Under the pieces are notes generated by a model. It ran no database searches and was not told the DNA's origin. It worked only from the letters and a program-made list of their open reading frames with translations. A stretch of DNA of 64,000 nucleotides from contig DAOUJW010000017.1 of the NCBI GenBank assembly GCA_034422115.1, positions 1 through 64,000 on the forward strand. The letters run 5' to 3'. Position numbers and translations under genes: made by a program. This DNA is from DAOUJW01 sp034422115. GTDB taxonomy: Bacteria; Chloroflexota; Dehalococcoidia; Lucifugimonadales; UBA2985. Of this stretch, positions 1-8,236 are shown in pieces. Within the stretch, counting starts at the first letter, position 1. The number at the start of each line of letters is the position of its first letter.

Positions 1-1
1 G

Positions 2-1051
2 GGCCTCTCCGGCAGCGGCAAGTCCACCCTGATTCGCTGCCTGATTCGGCTGATTGAGCCGACCACCGGCGAGATAAAGGTCGATGGCGAGGACGTCCTG
101 AGGTACAGCGGCCGCGAGCTGACCCAGTTCCGCCGGCAGAAGGTGGCAATGGTGTTCCAGCACTTCGGGCTGCTGCCTCATCGGAAGATTATCGATAACG
201 CGGCGTGGGGCCTTGAGGTGCAGGGCGTTGACAAGAACACCCGCTACGAGCGTGCCCGTGAGGTGCTGGAGGTGGTGGGCCTCAAGGGCTGGGAGGAGTC
301 CTTTGCCGGGGAGCTGAGCGGCGGAATGCAGCAGCGAGTGGGGCTGGCCCGTGCCCTGGCAGTGGACCCTGAGATACTCCTGATGGACGAGCCATTCAGC
401 GCTCTTGACCCGCTGATTCGCCGGGAGATGCAGGACGAGCTTCTGGACCTCCAGAAGCGCCTCCAGAAGACTATTGTGTTCATCACCCACGACCTGAACG
501 AGGCCCTCAAGCTGGGAGACCGCATTGCAATTATGCGGGACGGCATGATCATCCAGCTGGCAAGCCCGGAGGAGATTGTGGAGAACCCGGCGGACGACTA
601 CGTGGAGGACTTCATTCGAGACATATCCAAGACCCAGGTGCTGGGCGCGGGCAGCATCATGCAGCAGCCCAAGACCTCCTTCCAGGGGTCGGTGAGTCCG
701 GCCACTGCCCTGCAGGCTATGCAGGCCGGTGACGAGGCCTACGCATTCGTGCTGGGTGAAGCCAGGTCGCTTCTGGGCGTCGTTTCTCTGAGCCAGGTGG
801 CCCATGCGGCGAACACCGACTCCGCCCTGCTTCAGGACCTGGACATGCCGGAATCTGCCATGTGCCCAAGGGTTGCGCCGGACACCTCCATCGACGAGCT
901 TATTCCGCTGGCGGCCCAGACGGAGTGCCCCATAGCGGTGGTGAACGACGACGGGCGGCTCATGGGCGTGATTCCCAGGACAGCGCTGCTGGCCAGCCTG
1001 GCCGAGAACCAGTCGTCCCAGGGCAGGGAAGAGGCCTATACAAGGGTCTAG
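2..1051 (+). CDS. proV: Glycine betaine/proline ABC transporter ATP-binding protein (5' end missing)
   Basis: This is the ATPase of an osmoprotectant importer of the ProV/OpuAA family, acting on the cytoplasmic face of the membrane. The frame is open from base 2 and begins inside the Walker A motif (GLSGSGKST), so only the first few dozen codons are missing. Further on I see the Q-loop (MVFQHFGLLPH), the ABC signature LSGGMQQRV, Walker B (ILLMDEP) and the H-loop (VFITHD). The last hundred or so residues form a CBS-type regulatory region, as is usual for ProV-type ATPases that sense ionic strength. The permease gene follows 55 nt downstream. No substrate-binding protein gene lies next to the pair in this window. 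Confidence 0.93.
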   Translation, partial: GLSGSGKSTLIRCLIRLIEPTTGEIKVDGEDVLRYSGRELTQFRRQKVAMVFQHFGLLPHRKIIDNAAWGLEVQGVDKNTRYERAREVLEVVGLKGWEESFAGELSGGMQQRVGLARALAVDPEILLMDEPFSALDPLIRREMQDELLDLQKRLQKTIVFITHDLNEALKLGDRIAIMRDGMIIQLASPEEIVENPADDYVEDFIRDISKTQVLGAGSIMQQPKTSFQGSVSPATALQAMQAGDEAYAFVLGEARSLLGVVSLSQVAHAANTDSALLQDLDMPESAMCPRVAPDTSIDELIPLAAQTECPIAVVNDDGRLMGVIPRTALLASLAENQSSQGREEAYTRV

Positions 1052-1106
1052 CGCCAGATGACAGCTAAAGCTGCGCTCAGTCCCCAAGGACTTTGAGGAG
1101 GTAGAA

Positions 1107-2372
1107 ATGGACATCACAGAGTCGATCAAATCGATACCAGTAAGCAACGGCGCTCTGGACATCATACGCCGGCGGGCGCTCCCGGCCCTGGGGGCCGTGA
1201 TCCTGGCCTACGCCCTTTGGGACGTGTACACCTACAGCATGCCACAGAGCCCGGAGGAGTCCAGACCCGCCATTCAGTACCTCTTTCCAAGGTTTTACAT
1301 GTGGCTGTTCGGCGCGTTCGCAGTGGCTCTTGCGTGGGGCACTCTGAAGGCTATTAGAGCGCCCATTTGGCGTCTGGCCGCGGCGGCCGGATTTCTGCTG
1401 ATGGTGGTTCTTGCGGTGATAGGCACACCTGACTCCTTCCCCTTCTACGCTCCCGGCCAGGACCAGCACGTAGTTGAGGGACAGCGTGTCAGGGAGATAG
1501 ACGACATATCCTTTGGCCTACTGGGAATGGAAGTCACACCCGCCTCACTGGACAACAAGGTAGACGACGTGGTGGGCTGGATGGTCGACAACTGGAAGTC
1601 TTTCTTCCGGGAGCTCTCCAACAGCCTGCTCAAGATTATGGTGCCCATGAACAACGCTCTCCAGGAGATGCCAATGTGGCTCTTCATAATAGTTTCGGCC
1701 CTGGCGGCCTGGCGGGTGAGCGGTTACAGAGTAGCTACGGTTACCGTAGTCGGGCTGCTCTTTGTGGGTATCTTTGATCTCTGGCCGGAGGCCATGCTTA
1801 CCATCACCGTCATAGTCACGGCTACCGTTCTCTCTATAGTCACAGCCATTCCGGTTGGGATAGCCATGGCCAAGAGCGACGCTCTGGAGGGAATGATCCG
1901 CCCTGTGCTGGACTTGATGCAGACCATGCCCAGTTTTGTGTATCTCATACCGGCAATATTCTTCCTGGGCATTGGCATAGTGCCTGCGGTTATGGCAACC
2001 ATGATCTACGCCGTGCCCCCGGCCATACGCCTGACCAACCTGGGAATTCGCCTGGTGTCGCCGGAGCTCATTGAGGCCGCAAGGGCCTTCGGCACCACCC
2101 CCATGCAGCTGCTGCTGAAAATACAGCTGCCCCTGGCCAGGCCCACCATCATGGCCGGCGTCAACCAGACGATTATGATGGCGCTGGCGATGGTGGTGGT
2201 GGCCGCCCTGGTGGGCGCGGGCGGCCTGGGCGCGGAGGTGTACGCGGGCATTCAGCAGCTAGAGTTTGGCCGCGGCCTCATGGGTGGCCTTGCCATCGTG
2301 GTGCTGGCCGTGATACTGGACCGGGTGACCCAGGGCATGGCCAAGGACCCCAGAATGCAGAGAGACTCCTAA
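1107..2372 (+). CDS. proW: Glycine betaine/proline ABC transporter permease
   Basis: Membrane permease partner of the preceding ATPase, 421 residues. The N-terminal 120 residues hold about three hydrophobic segments ahead of the family core, and the binding-protein-dependent transport domain occupies roughly residues 190-400. The EAA loop that docks on the ATPase is visible as ELIEAARAFG followed by PLARPTIMAG. A strong Shine-Dalgarno sequence (GAGGAGGT) supports the ATG start. No ProX-type binding protein follows; a hairpin with a T-rich tail starts about 20 nt after the stop. The binding protein must be encoded elsewhere or be upstream of the window. The family assignment is secure; the exact substrate (betaine, proline, choline or ectoine) cannot be told from sequence. 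Confidence 0.92.
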   Translation: MDITESIKSIPVSNGALDIIRRRALPALGAVILAYALWDVYTYSMPQSPEESRPAIQYLFPRFYMWLFGAFAVALAWGTLKAIRAPIWRLAAAAGFLLMVVLAVIGTPDSFPFYAPGQDQHVVEGQRVREIDDISFGLLGMEVTPASLDNKVDDVVGWMVDNWKSFFRELSNSLLKIMVPMNNALQEMPMWLFIIVSALAAWRVSGYRVATVTVVGLLFVGIFDLWPEAMLTITVIVTATVLSIVTAIPVGIAMAKSDALEGMIRPVLDLMQTMPSFVYLIPAIFFLGIGIVPAVMATMIYAVPPAIRLTNLGIRLVSPELIEAARAFGTTPMQLLLKIQLPLARPTIMAGVNQTIMMALAMVVVAALVGAGGLGAEVYAGIQQLEFGRGLMGGLAIVVLAVILDRVTQGMAKDPRMQRDS

Positions 2373-2393
2373 GTCCGTAATCTACGGGCAACC

Positions 2394-2449
2394 GAGGGGT
2401 GGGCTGATTTGGCATTGCCGGGCAGTCTACCCCTCTGCTTTGGGCTTTT
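2394..2449 (+). terminator. Putative intrinsic terminator after proVW
   Basis: GAGGGGT (2394-2400) pairs with ACCCCTC (2429-2435), with a second short pairing CTG/CAG inside the stem. A T-rich stretch (TGCTTTGGGCTTTT) follows. The loop is long, so this is a moderate call. Confidence 0.5.
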
Positions 2450-2483
2450 CTGAGAGGGCCACATTGCGTTGCACTACGGCGGA

Positions 2484-2512
2484 TTGAAAGCGCGTAAGTA
2501 GTGCTGTAGTAT
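2484..2512 (+). promoter_or_regulatory. Sigma-70-type promoter for the Thr-Pro-rich lipoprotein
   Basis: TTGAAA (2484-2489) and TAGTAT (2507-2512) are separated by exactly 17 nt. The predicted transcript start near 2519 lies just ahead of the coding region. Confidence 0.5.
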
Positions 2513-2575
2513 ACGCCCCATCTGACCAAAGTGGCGCCGTCTCTGACGGCGCGCGAGCACAGAGAGGCTGAAAGG

Positions 2576-5395
2576 TTGTCTACAGTCCGAATTCCGAACA
2601 GATTGCAAAAGGTGATGTTTCGGGTCACAGGCGTTGCCGTCCTGTGCCTGATGGCCTCCGGGTTGCTGTCGGCATGCGGTGGAGAGCCACAGCCTACGCC
2701 TACAGATGCCGTTGTCGCTACACCAACAGCCGTGCCGACGCCAACCCATACCCGAGTGCCGGTGGCAACTCGCACTCCAAGTCCCACTGCTTCCCCAACT
2801 CCAACCGCGACCTTCACGCCTGCACCGAGTCCCACAGAGGCGCCCACTCCAAGCGCCACTCCTACACAGACGCCAAGTCCCACTGTGGAGCCTACTCCAA
2901 GCGCCACCCCCACCCCCACGCCAGTGCCCACGTTGAGTCCTGAGGAGATGGCGCAGGAACACCTTGGCGGAATCCTGCCGTGGTTTGATAACCCGCCGGA
3001 CCAAGCGCACGCAACGGCCTCGAGTGTGATAACAGACCTCTGGCTGCGGGATGCCCATTCAGGAGACACAGTTGCCAAAATGCCGTGGGTCTTGGATGGT
3101 GTTGACTTCGAGGAAATCACCTGGCTACAGGTATTGGACAGCTTCTCAGCAATAGACCTGGAATTTGGTACAGGCCTGATTGACTCTTTGTGGGTTGCCG
3201 ATGGCCTTAGCGAAGATGAGTTTGCATTAGTGGTTGAGAAACTGTTCTTTGCTGCATCGGAGGACACTGACCTGGCAATACAGCTGCTCGCCGCTCCCTG
3301 GGCCGTTGACGGTCTGAACGACGCAGAAAGGACAGCTTTTGAGGTCCTGCTGGAAGCGGGCAGTGATCATCGGGAGCTAATCGTGCTTCTGGCCGCTTCC
3401 TCCTGGGTCGCCGACGGCGCCGGCCTTGATGAACCTGACATGAGTGAGATATTTGTCCACTTCCTTGAAGTCGCGGGGAAGGACCCTGAGACAGCCGGAC
3501 TGGCCGCGGCCGCGCCCTGGGTTGTTGACGGCGTGACCAGGGGCGAAGCCCGCATAATTGAATTCCTGGCTGAAAATCTGGACGACTTGCCGGAGGAATC
3601 CAAGTCCCTGTTGGACCTTCCCCAGGAGGTGAGTGGTCTTTCTGTCGATGACCGGTTGCTCTATGACTTGGTTCCCGTCGCGTTCTGGAATCGCCCTGTG
3701 GCGTTAACCGTGGCGCGCTTTGCGGCTGGCAGAACCGGAGACATTAGTGATTATCTCTTCGATTCCCTGCTCTCTCTGGCCGAGGTTGACCTTGCTCTCC
3801 TGGAGCAACTTGCCGCCCAACCCTGGTTTGCCGACGGCCTGGACGGCGACGAGGCGGCCCTCCTGGTCACGCTGGACAACGTCGCCGAAAGAAAGCTGGA
3901 CCTTTACAAGCAGCTACTCGATTCCCACTATGTCCAACATAGAGAGATTACCCTTCCGCTTGCCGGCGGCGTAAACGTCTGGGTTGCTCAGGGTGACTCC
4001 CCTCCAAATGATGAAGGCCTGCTCAGGACCATTGAGGAGACCGCTCGAATTTCTGAACAACTCCTGCAGACGCCCTTTCCCACCACGGACATCATACTTC
4101 TGGTTGTACCTCCGGACCAGGGCTTGATAGGAGAGCATCGCGGCAGTCACATGGTCCTCCTGCGGTCGGGGGGAAACGTAGCGGGTGTCTCTCACGAGAC
4201 GGCCAACTACTATTTCACCACCGGAGTCGGGCCGATCTGGCTCTCGGAAGGGGCTGCGGAGTTCATGAAGGCGTACGTCAACCATAGAAAGGGCCTCCAG
4301 ACCCTTGATGTACGCAGAGCTGTGTTGTTAAGGGACTCAAACTGCTTTGATGAAATTGGTATAGAGAACATTCGGCACTTCAACTATTACCTGGGCCAAT
4401 CCGACCAGCCCGCATGGGAGGGATGCGCTAACGCGTTGGGGGAGAACTTTCTGCTTGGCCTCTACGACACCATTGGCCGAGTGGCGTTTGTAGAGGCATT
4501 GACCGCGCTGTACCTGTCCGAAACGGGCAGCAAGCTTCCGGCCGGAGACGCAATGGTGGAGGAATGGGTCTACAACACCCTTCTGGAGAACACCCCGGCT
4601 GACAAACAGGAGGAGTTCCGCGACCTGTACCGAATGCTGCACGGCGGACAACACGCGTTCCCCGACACCGACTTCTCTGACGGGCATGGAGACCAGCCGG
4701 CGGCCGCTTCAACCATAGCCGTTGGAAAGTCCGTCAAGGGTGACCTGGACTACATATTCGACTTTGACTACTTCAAATTCAAGGCGGAAGATGGGGTGAA
4801 GTACCGGATTGACGTCGGTCACACTAAGCTGGGGAAGGCCGGCATCACGCTGTTTGGCCCAGACGGTCAGACGGAAGAGAAGTGGAACTGGAAGTCTCGC
4901 AGAGTAACGTCTTTGGGCCCTCGGATTATTTGGGTGGCGCCAAGCTCCGAGGACTACTACCTGGCAGTGCAGAATTTCGGCGGGAAGACCGGAGCCTACA
5001 CTCTCACGGTTACCAAAGTTTCAGATGTGGATGATGACCACGGAGACACCATCGCCACGGCTACCTACGCATCTCTTGGGGAGTTGGTTGAGGGTAATGT
5101 GGACGATGAGTTCGACTTTGACTACTTCCGATTCCGCGTGGTTGGAGGCAGCCAGTACCAGATAACCATTGATGGCGATACGTTGAAGTTCTTCCGCATC
5201 AGGCTGTACACATTGGACGGGGTCCCGCCCGAAGGTTGGGAAGGCAATCGGTTTGCCGAGGACTCTGTGTCTGGAGAGACCACCAAATGGGTGGCGCCAG
5301 ACTCCGGGGAGTATTACCTTGCCCTGGACGGTTTCAATGATAACGAAGGTACCTACACCTTCAAGATATCCACGATAACCCCCGTGGGCGTCTAG
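2576..5395 (+). CDS. Large lipoprotein with Thr-Pro linker, degenerate metallopeptidase-like core and PPC-type domains
   Basis: Function unknown. A signal peptide ends in a lipobox (LLSAC), predicting a lipid-anchored extracytoplasmic protein. A Thr/Pro/Ser-rich linker of about 80 residues follows. Next come at least six short repeats sharing a W-x-x-DG core (PWVLDGV, LWVADGL, PWAVDGL, SWVADGA, PWVVDGV, PWFADGL). Around nt 4193 the sequence HETAN, then WLSEGAAEF, resembles a gluzincin zinc site HExxH...E, but the second His is Asn, so catalysis is doubtful. The C-terminal 220 residues hold two copies of a bacterial pre-peptidase (PPC)-like beta domain (DFDYFKFKA..., DFDYFRFRV...). I chose the TTG at 2576 because GAGAGG lies 8 nt upstream; GTG 2531 and ATG 2615 are alternatives, and all keep the signal peptide. 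Confidence 0.8.
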   Translation: MSTVRIPNRLQKVMFRVTGVAVLCLMASGLLSACGGEPQPTPTDAVVATPTAVPTPTHTRVPVATRTPSPTASPTPTATFTPAPSPTEAPTPSATPTQTPSPTVEPTPSATPTPTPVPTLSPEEMAQEHLGGILPWFDNPPDQAHATASSVITDLWLRDAHSGDTVAKMPWVLDGVDFEEITWLQVLDSFSAIDLEFGTGLIDSLWVADGLSEDEFALVVEKLFFAASEDTDLAIQLLAAPWAVDGLNDAERTAFEVLLEAGSDHRELIVLLAASSWVADGAGLDEPDMSEIFVHFLEVAGKDPETAGLAAAAPWVVDGVTRGEARIIEFLAENLDDLPEESKSLLDLPQEVSGLSVDDRLLYDLVPVAFWNRPVALTVARFAAGRTGDISDYLFDSLLSLAEVDLALLEQLAAQPWFADGLDGDEAALLVTLDNVAERKLDLYKQLLDSHYVQHREITLPLAGGVNVWVAQGDSPPNDEGLLRTIEETARISEQLLQTPFPTTDIILLVVPPDQGLIGEHRGSHMVLLRSGGNVAGVSHETANYYFTTGVGPIWLSEGAAEFMKAYVNHRKGLQTLDVRRAVLLRDSNCFDEIGIENIRHFNYYLGQSDQPAWEGCANALGENFLLGLYDTIGRVAFVEALTALYLSETGSKLPAGDAMVEEWVYNTLLENTPADKQEEFRDLYRMLHGGQHAFPDTDFSDGHGDQPAAASTIAVGKSVKGDLDYIFDFDYFKFKAEDGVKYRIDVGHTKLGKAGITLFGPDGQTEEKWNWKSRRVTSLGPRIIWVAPSSEDYYLAVQNFGGKTGAYTLTVTKVSDVDDDHGDTIATATYASLGELVEGNVDDEFDFDYFRFRVVGGSQYQITIDGDTLKFFRIRLYTLDGVPPEGWEGNRFAEDSVSGETTKWVAPDSGEYYLALDGFNDNEGTYTFKISTITPVGV

Positions 5396-5467
5396 CCCAC
5401 CCTACCCTTTTGCGCCAGGGGCCGGTAGTCTGCGCTCTCTTCGGAGAGGGGAACTCAAGAGAGTGAA

Positions 5468-5503
5468 GGGCCTAATGACGTTGAAATTGTGGACTATCAC
5501 TAG
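5468..5503 (+). pseudogene. Remnant of a HigB-type toxin 3' end
   Basis: Reading 5468-5503 gives GPNDVEIVDYH and a stop, which matches the C-terminus typical of RelE/HigB-family toxins (DVEIVDYH). The frame upstream is interrupted by a stop (TAG at 5426-5428) and shows no further HigB similarity. Only about 72 nt separate it from the previous gene, so the rest of the toxin gene is gone. It sits 18 nt ahead of the higA-like gene, the normal toxin position in a higBA operon. Confidence 0.65.
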
Positions 5504-5521
5504 CAGCGGGGGGTCTGGACA

Positions 5522-5803
5522 ATGCTGAAACGGGCTGTTCATCCTGGAGTAGTCCTGAAGGACGAGCTAGCGGAGTTAGGCGTAAGCCAGGCGGAATTTG
5601 CGCGCCAGATCAACGTGCCGCCCAACCGAATCAGCCAGATCATTGCCGGTAGGCGGGCCGTGACCGGCGACACCGCCCTGCGGCTTGGACACTGGTTTGG
5701 AGTGGACCCCCAATTCTGGCTGAACCTGCAGAGCCAGTTTGATCTGGCTGTTGCTTATCGGCAATCGGGAGACGCCGTTCGGAAGCTGCCCACCGCCGGA
5801 TAG
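5522..5803 (+). CDS. higA: HigA-family antitoxin / XRE transcriptional regulator
   Basis: A 93-residue protein of the HigA (VapI-like) antitoxin family. The start MLKRAVHPGVVLKDELAE and the helix-turn-helix segment around residues 20-55 (SQAEFARQINVPPNRISQII) are characteristic. The tail FGVDPQFWLNLQSQFDL is the standard HigA C-terminal motif. HigA normally binds and neutralises HigB and represses its own operon. Here only the last 11 codons of a HigB-like toxin remain immediately upstream, so this antitoxin appears to be orphaned. It may persist as a DNA-binding regulator or as protection against related toxins; that is inference. Confidence 0.9.
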   Translation: MLKRAVHPGVVLKDELAELGVSQAEFARQINVPPNRISQIIAGRRAVTGDTALRLGHWFGVDPQFWLNLQSQFDLAVAYRQSGDAVRKLPTAG

Positions 5804-5992
5804 GAAACGCTTGGCGACCGACCGCCCTGCGCCGTCTGTTTTTCCCGGCAATCCGCCTGCCGCAGGCCTGTCAGAGCCTCCTGATTTGTGGTAAAACTAT
5901 CTGGGACGCGCGCCCTTGGTGTGTCGCCGTCTCTGACTTGCCCCGGCCCGCCGGGCCAGGGGCCGAACGTTTAGCCACGAAAGGCGGGGCTT

Positions 5993-6688
5993 ATGGATAT
6001 CAACGACATCTTCCCCAGAGGGCTGGACATCGACGACGCCCTCAACCTTCTGGAGCCGGTGGCCGTCTACGTCTTCGGCATGGCCGTCTACGCCGCCTTC
6101 GTCTTCAGGTTCTACAGGTTCGTGGCTGCCAGGGACATGTTCGCGCTGGACCTGTCCAGGTACGAGGAGTCCAAATACCGCCTGGTGAGGGCCTTCCTGC
6201 AGGTTGTCATGTACGTTGCCAAGTACATCATCCTGTTCCCCGTCTTCGCCTTCTTCTGGTTCGCGGTGCTCACCGTGATACTGGCGTTCCTGGCAAAGGA
6301 GCAGACCTTCTCGGACATACTGCTGACGGCGCTGGTGACGGTTGGCACCATCCGCGTGACCGCGTACCTCACTGAGGACCTGTCCAGGGACTTGGCCAAG
6401 ATTCTCCCCTTTGCCGTGCTGGCCATCTCCCTCATAGACCCGGGCTTCTTCGCAATTGAGGACTCCCTGGACGTGCTGATGGAGGTCAGGGACTACAGCG
6501 AGAACATCCTCTACTACCTGATGTTCCTCATTGCCCTGGAGTTTGCTCTGCGACTCCTGATGGGGTTTGCAAACCTGGTGCTTGTGGGCGACAGGGCGCG
6601 TACGGCGGAGGGACCTGGGCCTGCCGCCGAAGCCGCGCCCTCTGCGGAGGGGTCGCCGCCGGGCGATGCCCGGGCGCAGTCGCAGTAG
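5993..6688 (+). CDS. Multi-pass membrane protein of unknown function
   Basis: I do not recognise this 231-residue protein. Hydrophobic segments are evident around residues 20-42 (VYVFGMAVYAAFVFRFYRFV), 65-95, 105-120, 132-150 and 165-195, giving about four or five membrane spans. The short charged loops include DLSRYEESKYR. The C-terminal 30 residues are Ala/Pro/Glu-rich and likely disordered. The gene stands alone: 189 nt separate it from higA and a repeat island follows its stop. The ATG at 5993 is preceded by a purine-rich GGCGGGG. Codon use looks like its neighbours. Confidence 0.75.
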   Translation: MDINDIFPRGLDIDDALNLLEPVAVYVFGMAVYAAFVFRFYRFVAARDMFALDLSRYEESKYRLVRAFLQVVMYVAKYIILFPVFAFFWFAVLTVILAFLAKEQTFSDILLTALVTVGTIRVTAYLTEDLSRDLAKILPFAVLAISLIDPGFFAIEDSLDVLMEVRDYSENILYYLMFLIALEFALRLLMGFANLVLVGDRARTAEGPGPAAEAAPSAEGSPPGDARAQSQ

Positions 6689-6714
6689 CGTTGAGCCCTT
6701 CGTCATGCCCGCTT

Positions 6715-7091
6715 GCGGTGAGCCGTCCGCCATGCCCGCTCGTGGTGAGCCTGTCGAACCGGGGCGGTCATACTACAGCCATGAGGCCCCCGCTCACCCT
6801 TCGACAAGCTCTGGATGAGCGGTGTCCGGGCGCTACCCCCGCCGACCATTCCTGCGGAGGCAGGAATCCAGGGGTGGTGGAGGGAATGGACTCCCGCCTG
6901 CGCGGGAGTGGTTCTTGTACGCCATTCCTGCGGAGGCAGGAATCCAGGGGCTGGTGTGGGGGCGGCGACTTTAGATTCCTCGCTGCGCTCGGAATGACGG
7001 CTAAATGGGGGTGTGCAGGCGGGCGCGCAGGTAGTAGAATTGGCGCTGGCAAGTGTGAAAAAGGACAATAGATCCTATGGTTATCTTGCAT
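6715..7091 (+). repeat. Composite palindromic repeat block, copy 1 of a 370-bp direct duplication
   Basis: This block matches 7757-8128 nearly base for base over long stretches, for example the segment with TCATACTACAGCCATGAGGC. Inside are two class A palindromes (CCCGCTC...GAGCGG around GTCGAA), two class B palindromes (ATTCCTGCGGAGGCAGGAAT), a CTCCCGCCTGCGCGGGAG palindrome, and half a class C unit (6972-6999) that copy 2 lacks. Similarity continues past the repeats into AAAAGG.CAATA..CCTAT, just upstream of the next small gene. Confidence 0.85.
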
Positions 7092-7168
7092 TTGAATGGG
7101 TTGCTGTTACCATAGAAGAAAGCACTGGGGGGAGAACAACCATACCACGGGGAGACAGGAGGTAAGTC

Positions 7169-7354
7169 TTGGCTACCATAAATGACCGGATAACAAGGCT
7201 GGAAGACGCGTTTATCACACTGGCGGAGGGGCAGCGCGAGTTTGCCGCCATCTTGAAGGGTCTGGCGGAGGGCCAGAACGCTCTGGTGGAAGGCCAGAAG
7301 ACTCTAATTGAAGGCCAGAAGGCTATTATAGCCACCTGCAGGACCACTCCGTAG
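7169..7354 (+). CDS. Small coiled-coil protein with EGQ repeats, probably frameshifted
   Basis: A 61-residue ORF starting at TTG with a perfect AGGAGGT (7157-7163) 5 nt upstream. The product is a heptad-like repeat (LAEGQREFAAI, LAEGQNALVEG, EGQKTLIEGQK), predicted to be an alpha-helical coiled coil. Its end (CRTTP) looks unnatural. In a different frame the sequence continues as DHSVELQLIREHMG with a stop at 7384-7386, so a one-base frameshift near 7330-7340 probably truncated a protein of about 72 residues. It lies between the two copies of the 370-bp repeat block. Function unknown. Confidence 0.55.
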   Translation: MATINDRITRLEDAFITLAEGQREFAAILKGLAEGQNALVEGQKTLIEGQKAIIATCRTTP

Positions 7355-7558
7355 AGTTGCAGCTCATTCGGGAGCACATGGGATAGGGATAAAGCGTATT
7401 CTCAACAGGTGTCGGTGACGCCCACTCCCGTTGAGGGCCCCTCCCCTTTATCCACTCGTGGTGAATCTACATTCCTTTTCTATCATAGTGAGCTTGCCCC
7501 GTATCAAGTACGGGGACTAAGAGACATTTACGCAACTTGTGACAAGCCCCGTACCAAT

Positions 7559-7689
7559 GTCATTCCGAGCCCTTCGGCTGTGCTCAGGGTAAACTTCGCG
7601 AAGAATCCAAGGTTCTCGCCTACGGACATCGCAGCTTTGCGGACGGAGATTTTGGATTCTTCACTCCGCTGCACTCCGTTCAGAATGAC
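7559..7689 (+). mobile_element. Class C MITE-like palindromic element (copy 1, enlarged left arm)
   Basis: Bounded by GTCATTCCGAG and its inverted counterpart CAGAATGAC. The core ACATCGCAGCTTTGCGGAC matches the core of the copies at 34198 and 11751. The 35 nt upstream (ACTTGTGACAAGCCCC...) also match the flank of the 34198 copy, so the mobile unit may be longer. The left arm carries about 25 extra bases. The rest of 7387-7756 has no gene; 7500-7520 holds a CCCCGTA...TACGGGG palindrome. Confidence 0.6.
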
Positions 7690-7756
7690 AGCGCCGCACT
7701 CCTGGAGAACTGAAACCTTAAGTTACGCAAGGGTCTGCGGAAGCCGGAATCCAGCA

Positions 7757-8128
7757 GCGGTGAGCCGTCCGCCTCTTGCCCGCTCGCGGTGAGCCTGTCG
7801 AACCGGAGCGGTCATACTACAGCCATGAGGCCCCCGCTCACCCTTCGACAGGCTCTGGATGAGCGGTGTCCGGGCGCTACCCCCGCCGTCCATTCCTGCG
7901 GCGGCCGGAATCCAGGGGTGGTGGAGGGAATGGACTCCCGCCTGCGCGGGAGTGGTCTTTGCTCGTCATTCCGGCGGAGGCAGGAATCCAGGGGCTGGTG
8001 TGGTGGTGTGGACTCCCGACTGCTCAGGAGTGACAAACTGAAGGGGCTTTGCAGGCGGGCGGGGAGATTGTAAAATTCATTGAACAAATGTGAAAAAAGG
8101 GGCAATAAACCCTATTCTGTTCTTGACA
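7757..8128 (+). repeat. Composite palindromic repeat block, copy 2 of the 370-bp direct duplication
   Basis: Near-identical to 6715-7091, with class A and class B palindromes in the same order. Where copy 1 has a class C half-unit, this copy has ACTCCCGACTGCTCAGGAGT instead. Both copies end in related sequence (TCTTGCAT / TCTTGACA), so the duplication seems to include a promoter-proximal region. The following 8129-8236 is the leader of the large surface protein gene. Confidence 0.85.
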
Positions 8129-8236
8129 GGAATGGTACAATCTGTAATCGGGTATAATACTTGTTTCTCGTTTGATGGAACATGGCGAGACAGCATGGAC
8201 ATTATGCTGAGAAAGCACCTTGAGGAGGTTCGTTAG

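Noticed and set aside
2394..2530. A proX-type substrate-binding gene after proW.
   Set aside because: The next gene is a lipoprotein with a Thr-Pro linker and peptidase-like and PPC domains, not a betaine-binding fold; a terminator and promoter separate them.
2278..3267. Long minus-strand ORF opposite the Thr-Pro linker of the lipoprotein.
   Set aside because: It is a low-complexity shadow of the repetitive linker codons with no start signal or domain.
6715..8128. CRISPR array in the repeat-rich intergenic region.
   Set aside because: The repeats are different palindrome classes with irregular spacing and the two long blocks are a single duplication; there are no uniform spacers or cas genes.
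8123..8158. Consensus TTGACA and TATAAT upstream of the 1025-residue surface protein as one promoter.
   Set aside because: The boxes are 24 nt apart, too far for a normal sigma-70 promoter; neither has a well-placed partner.
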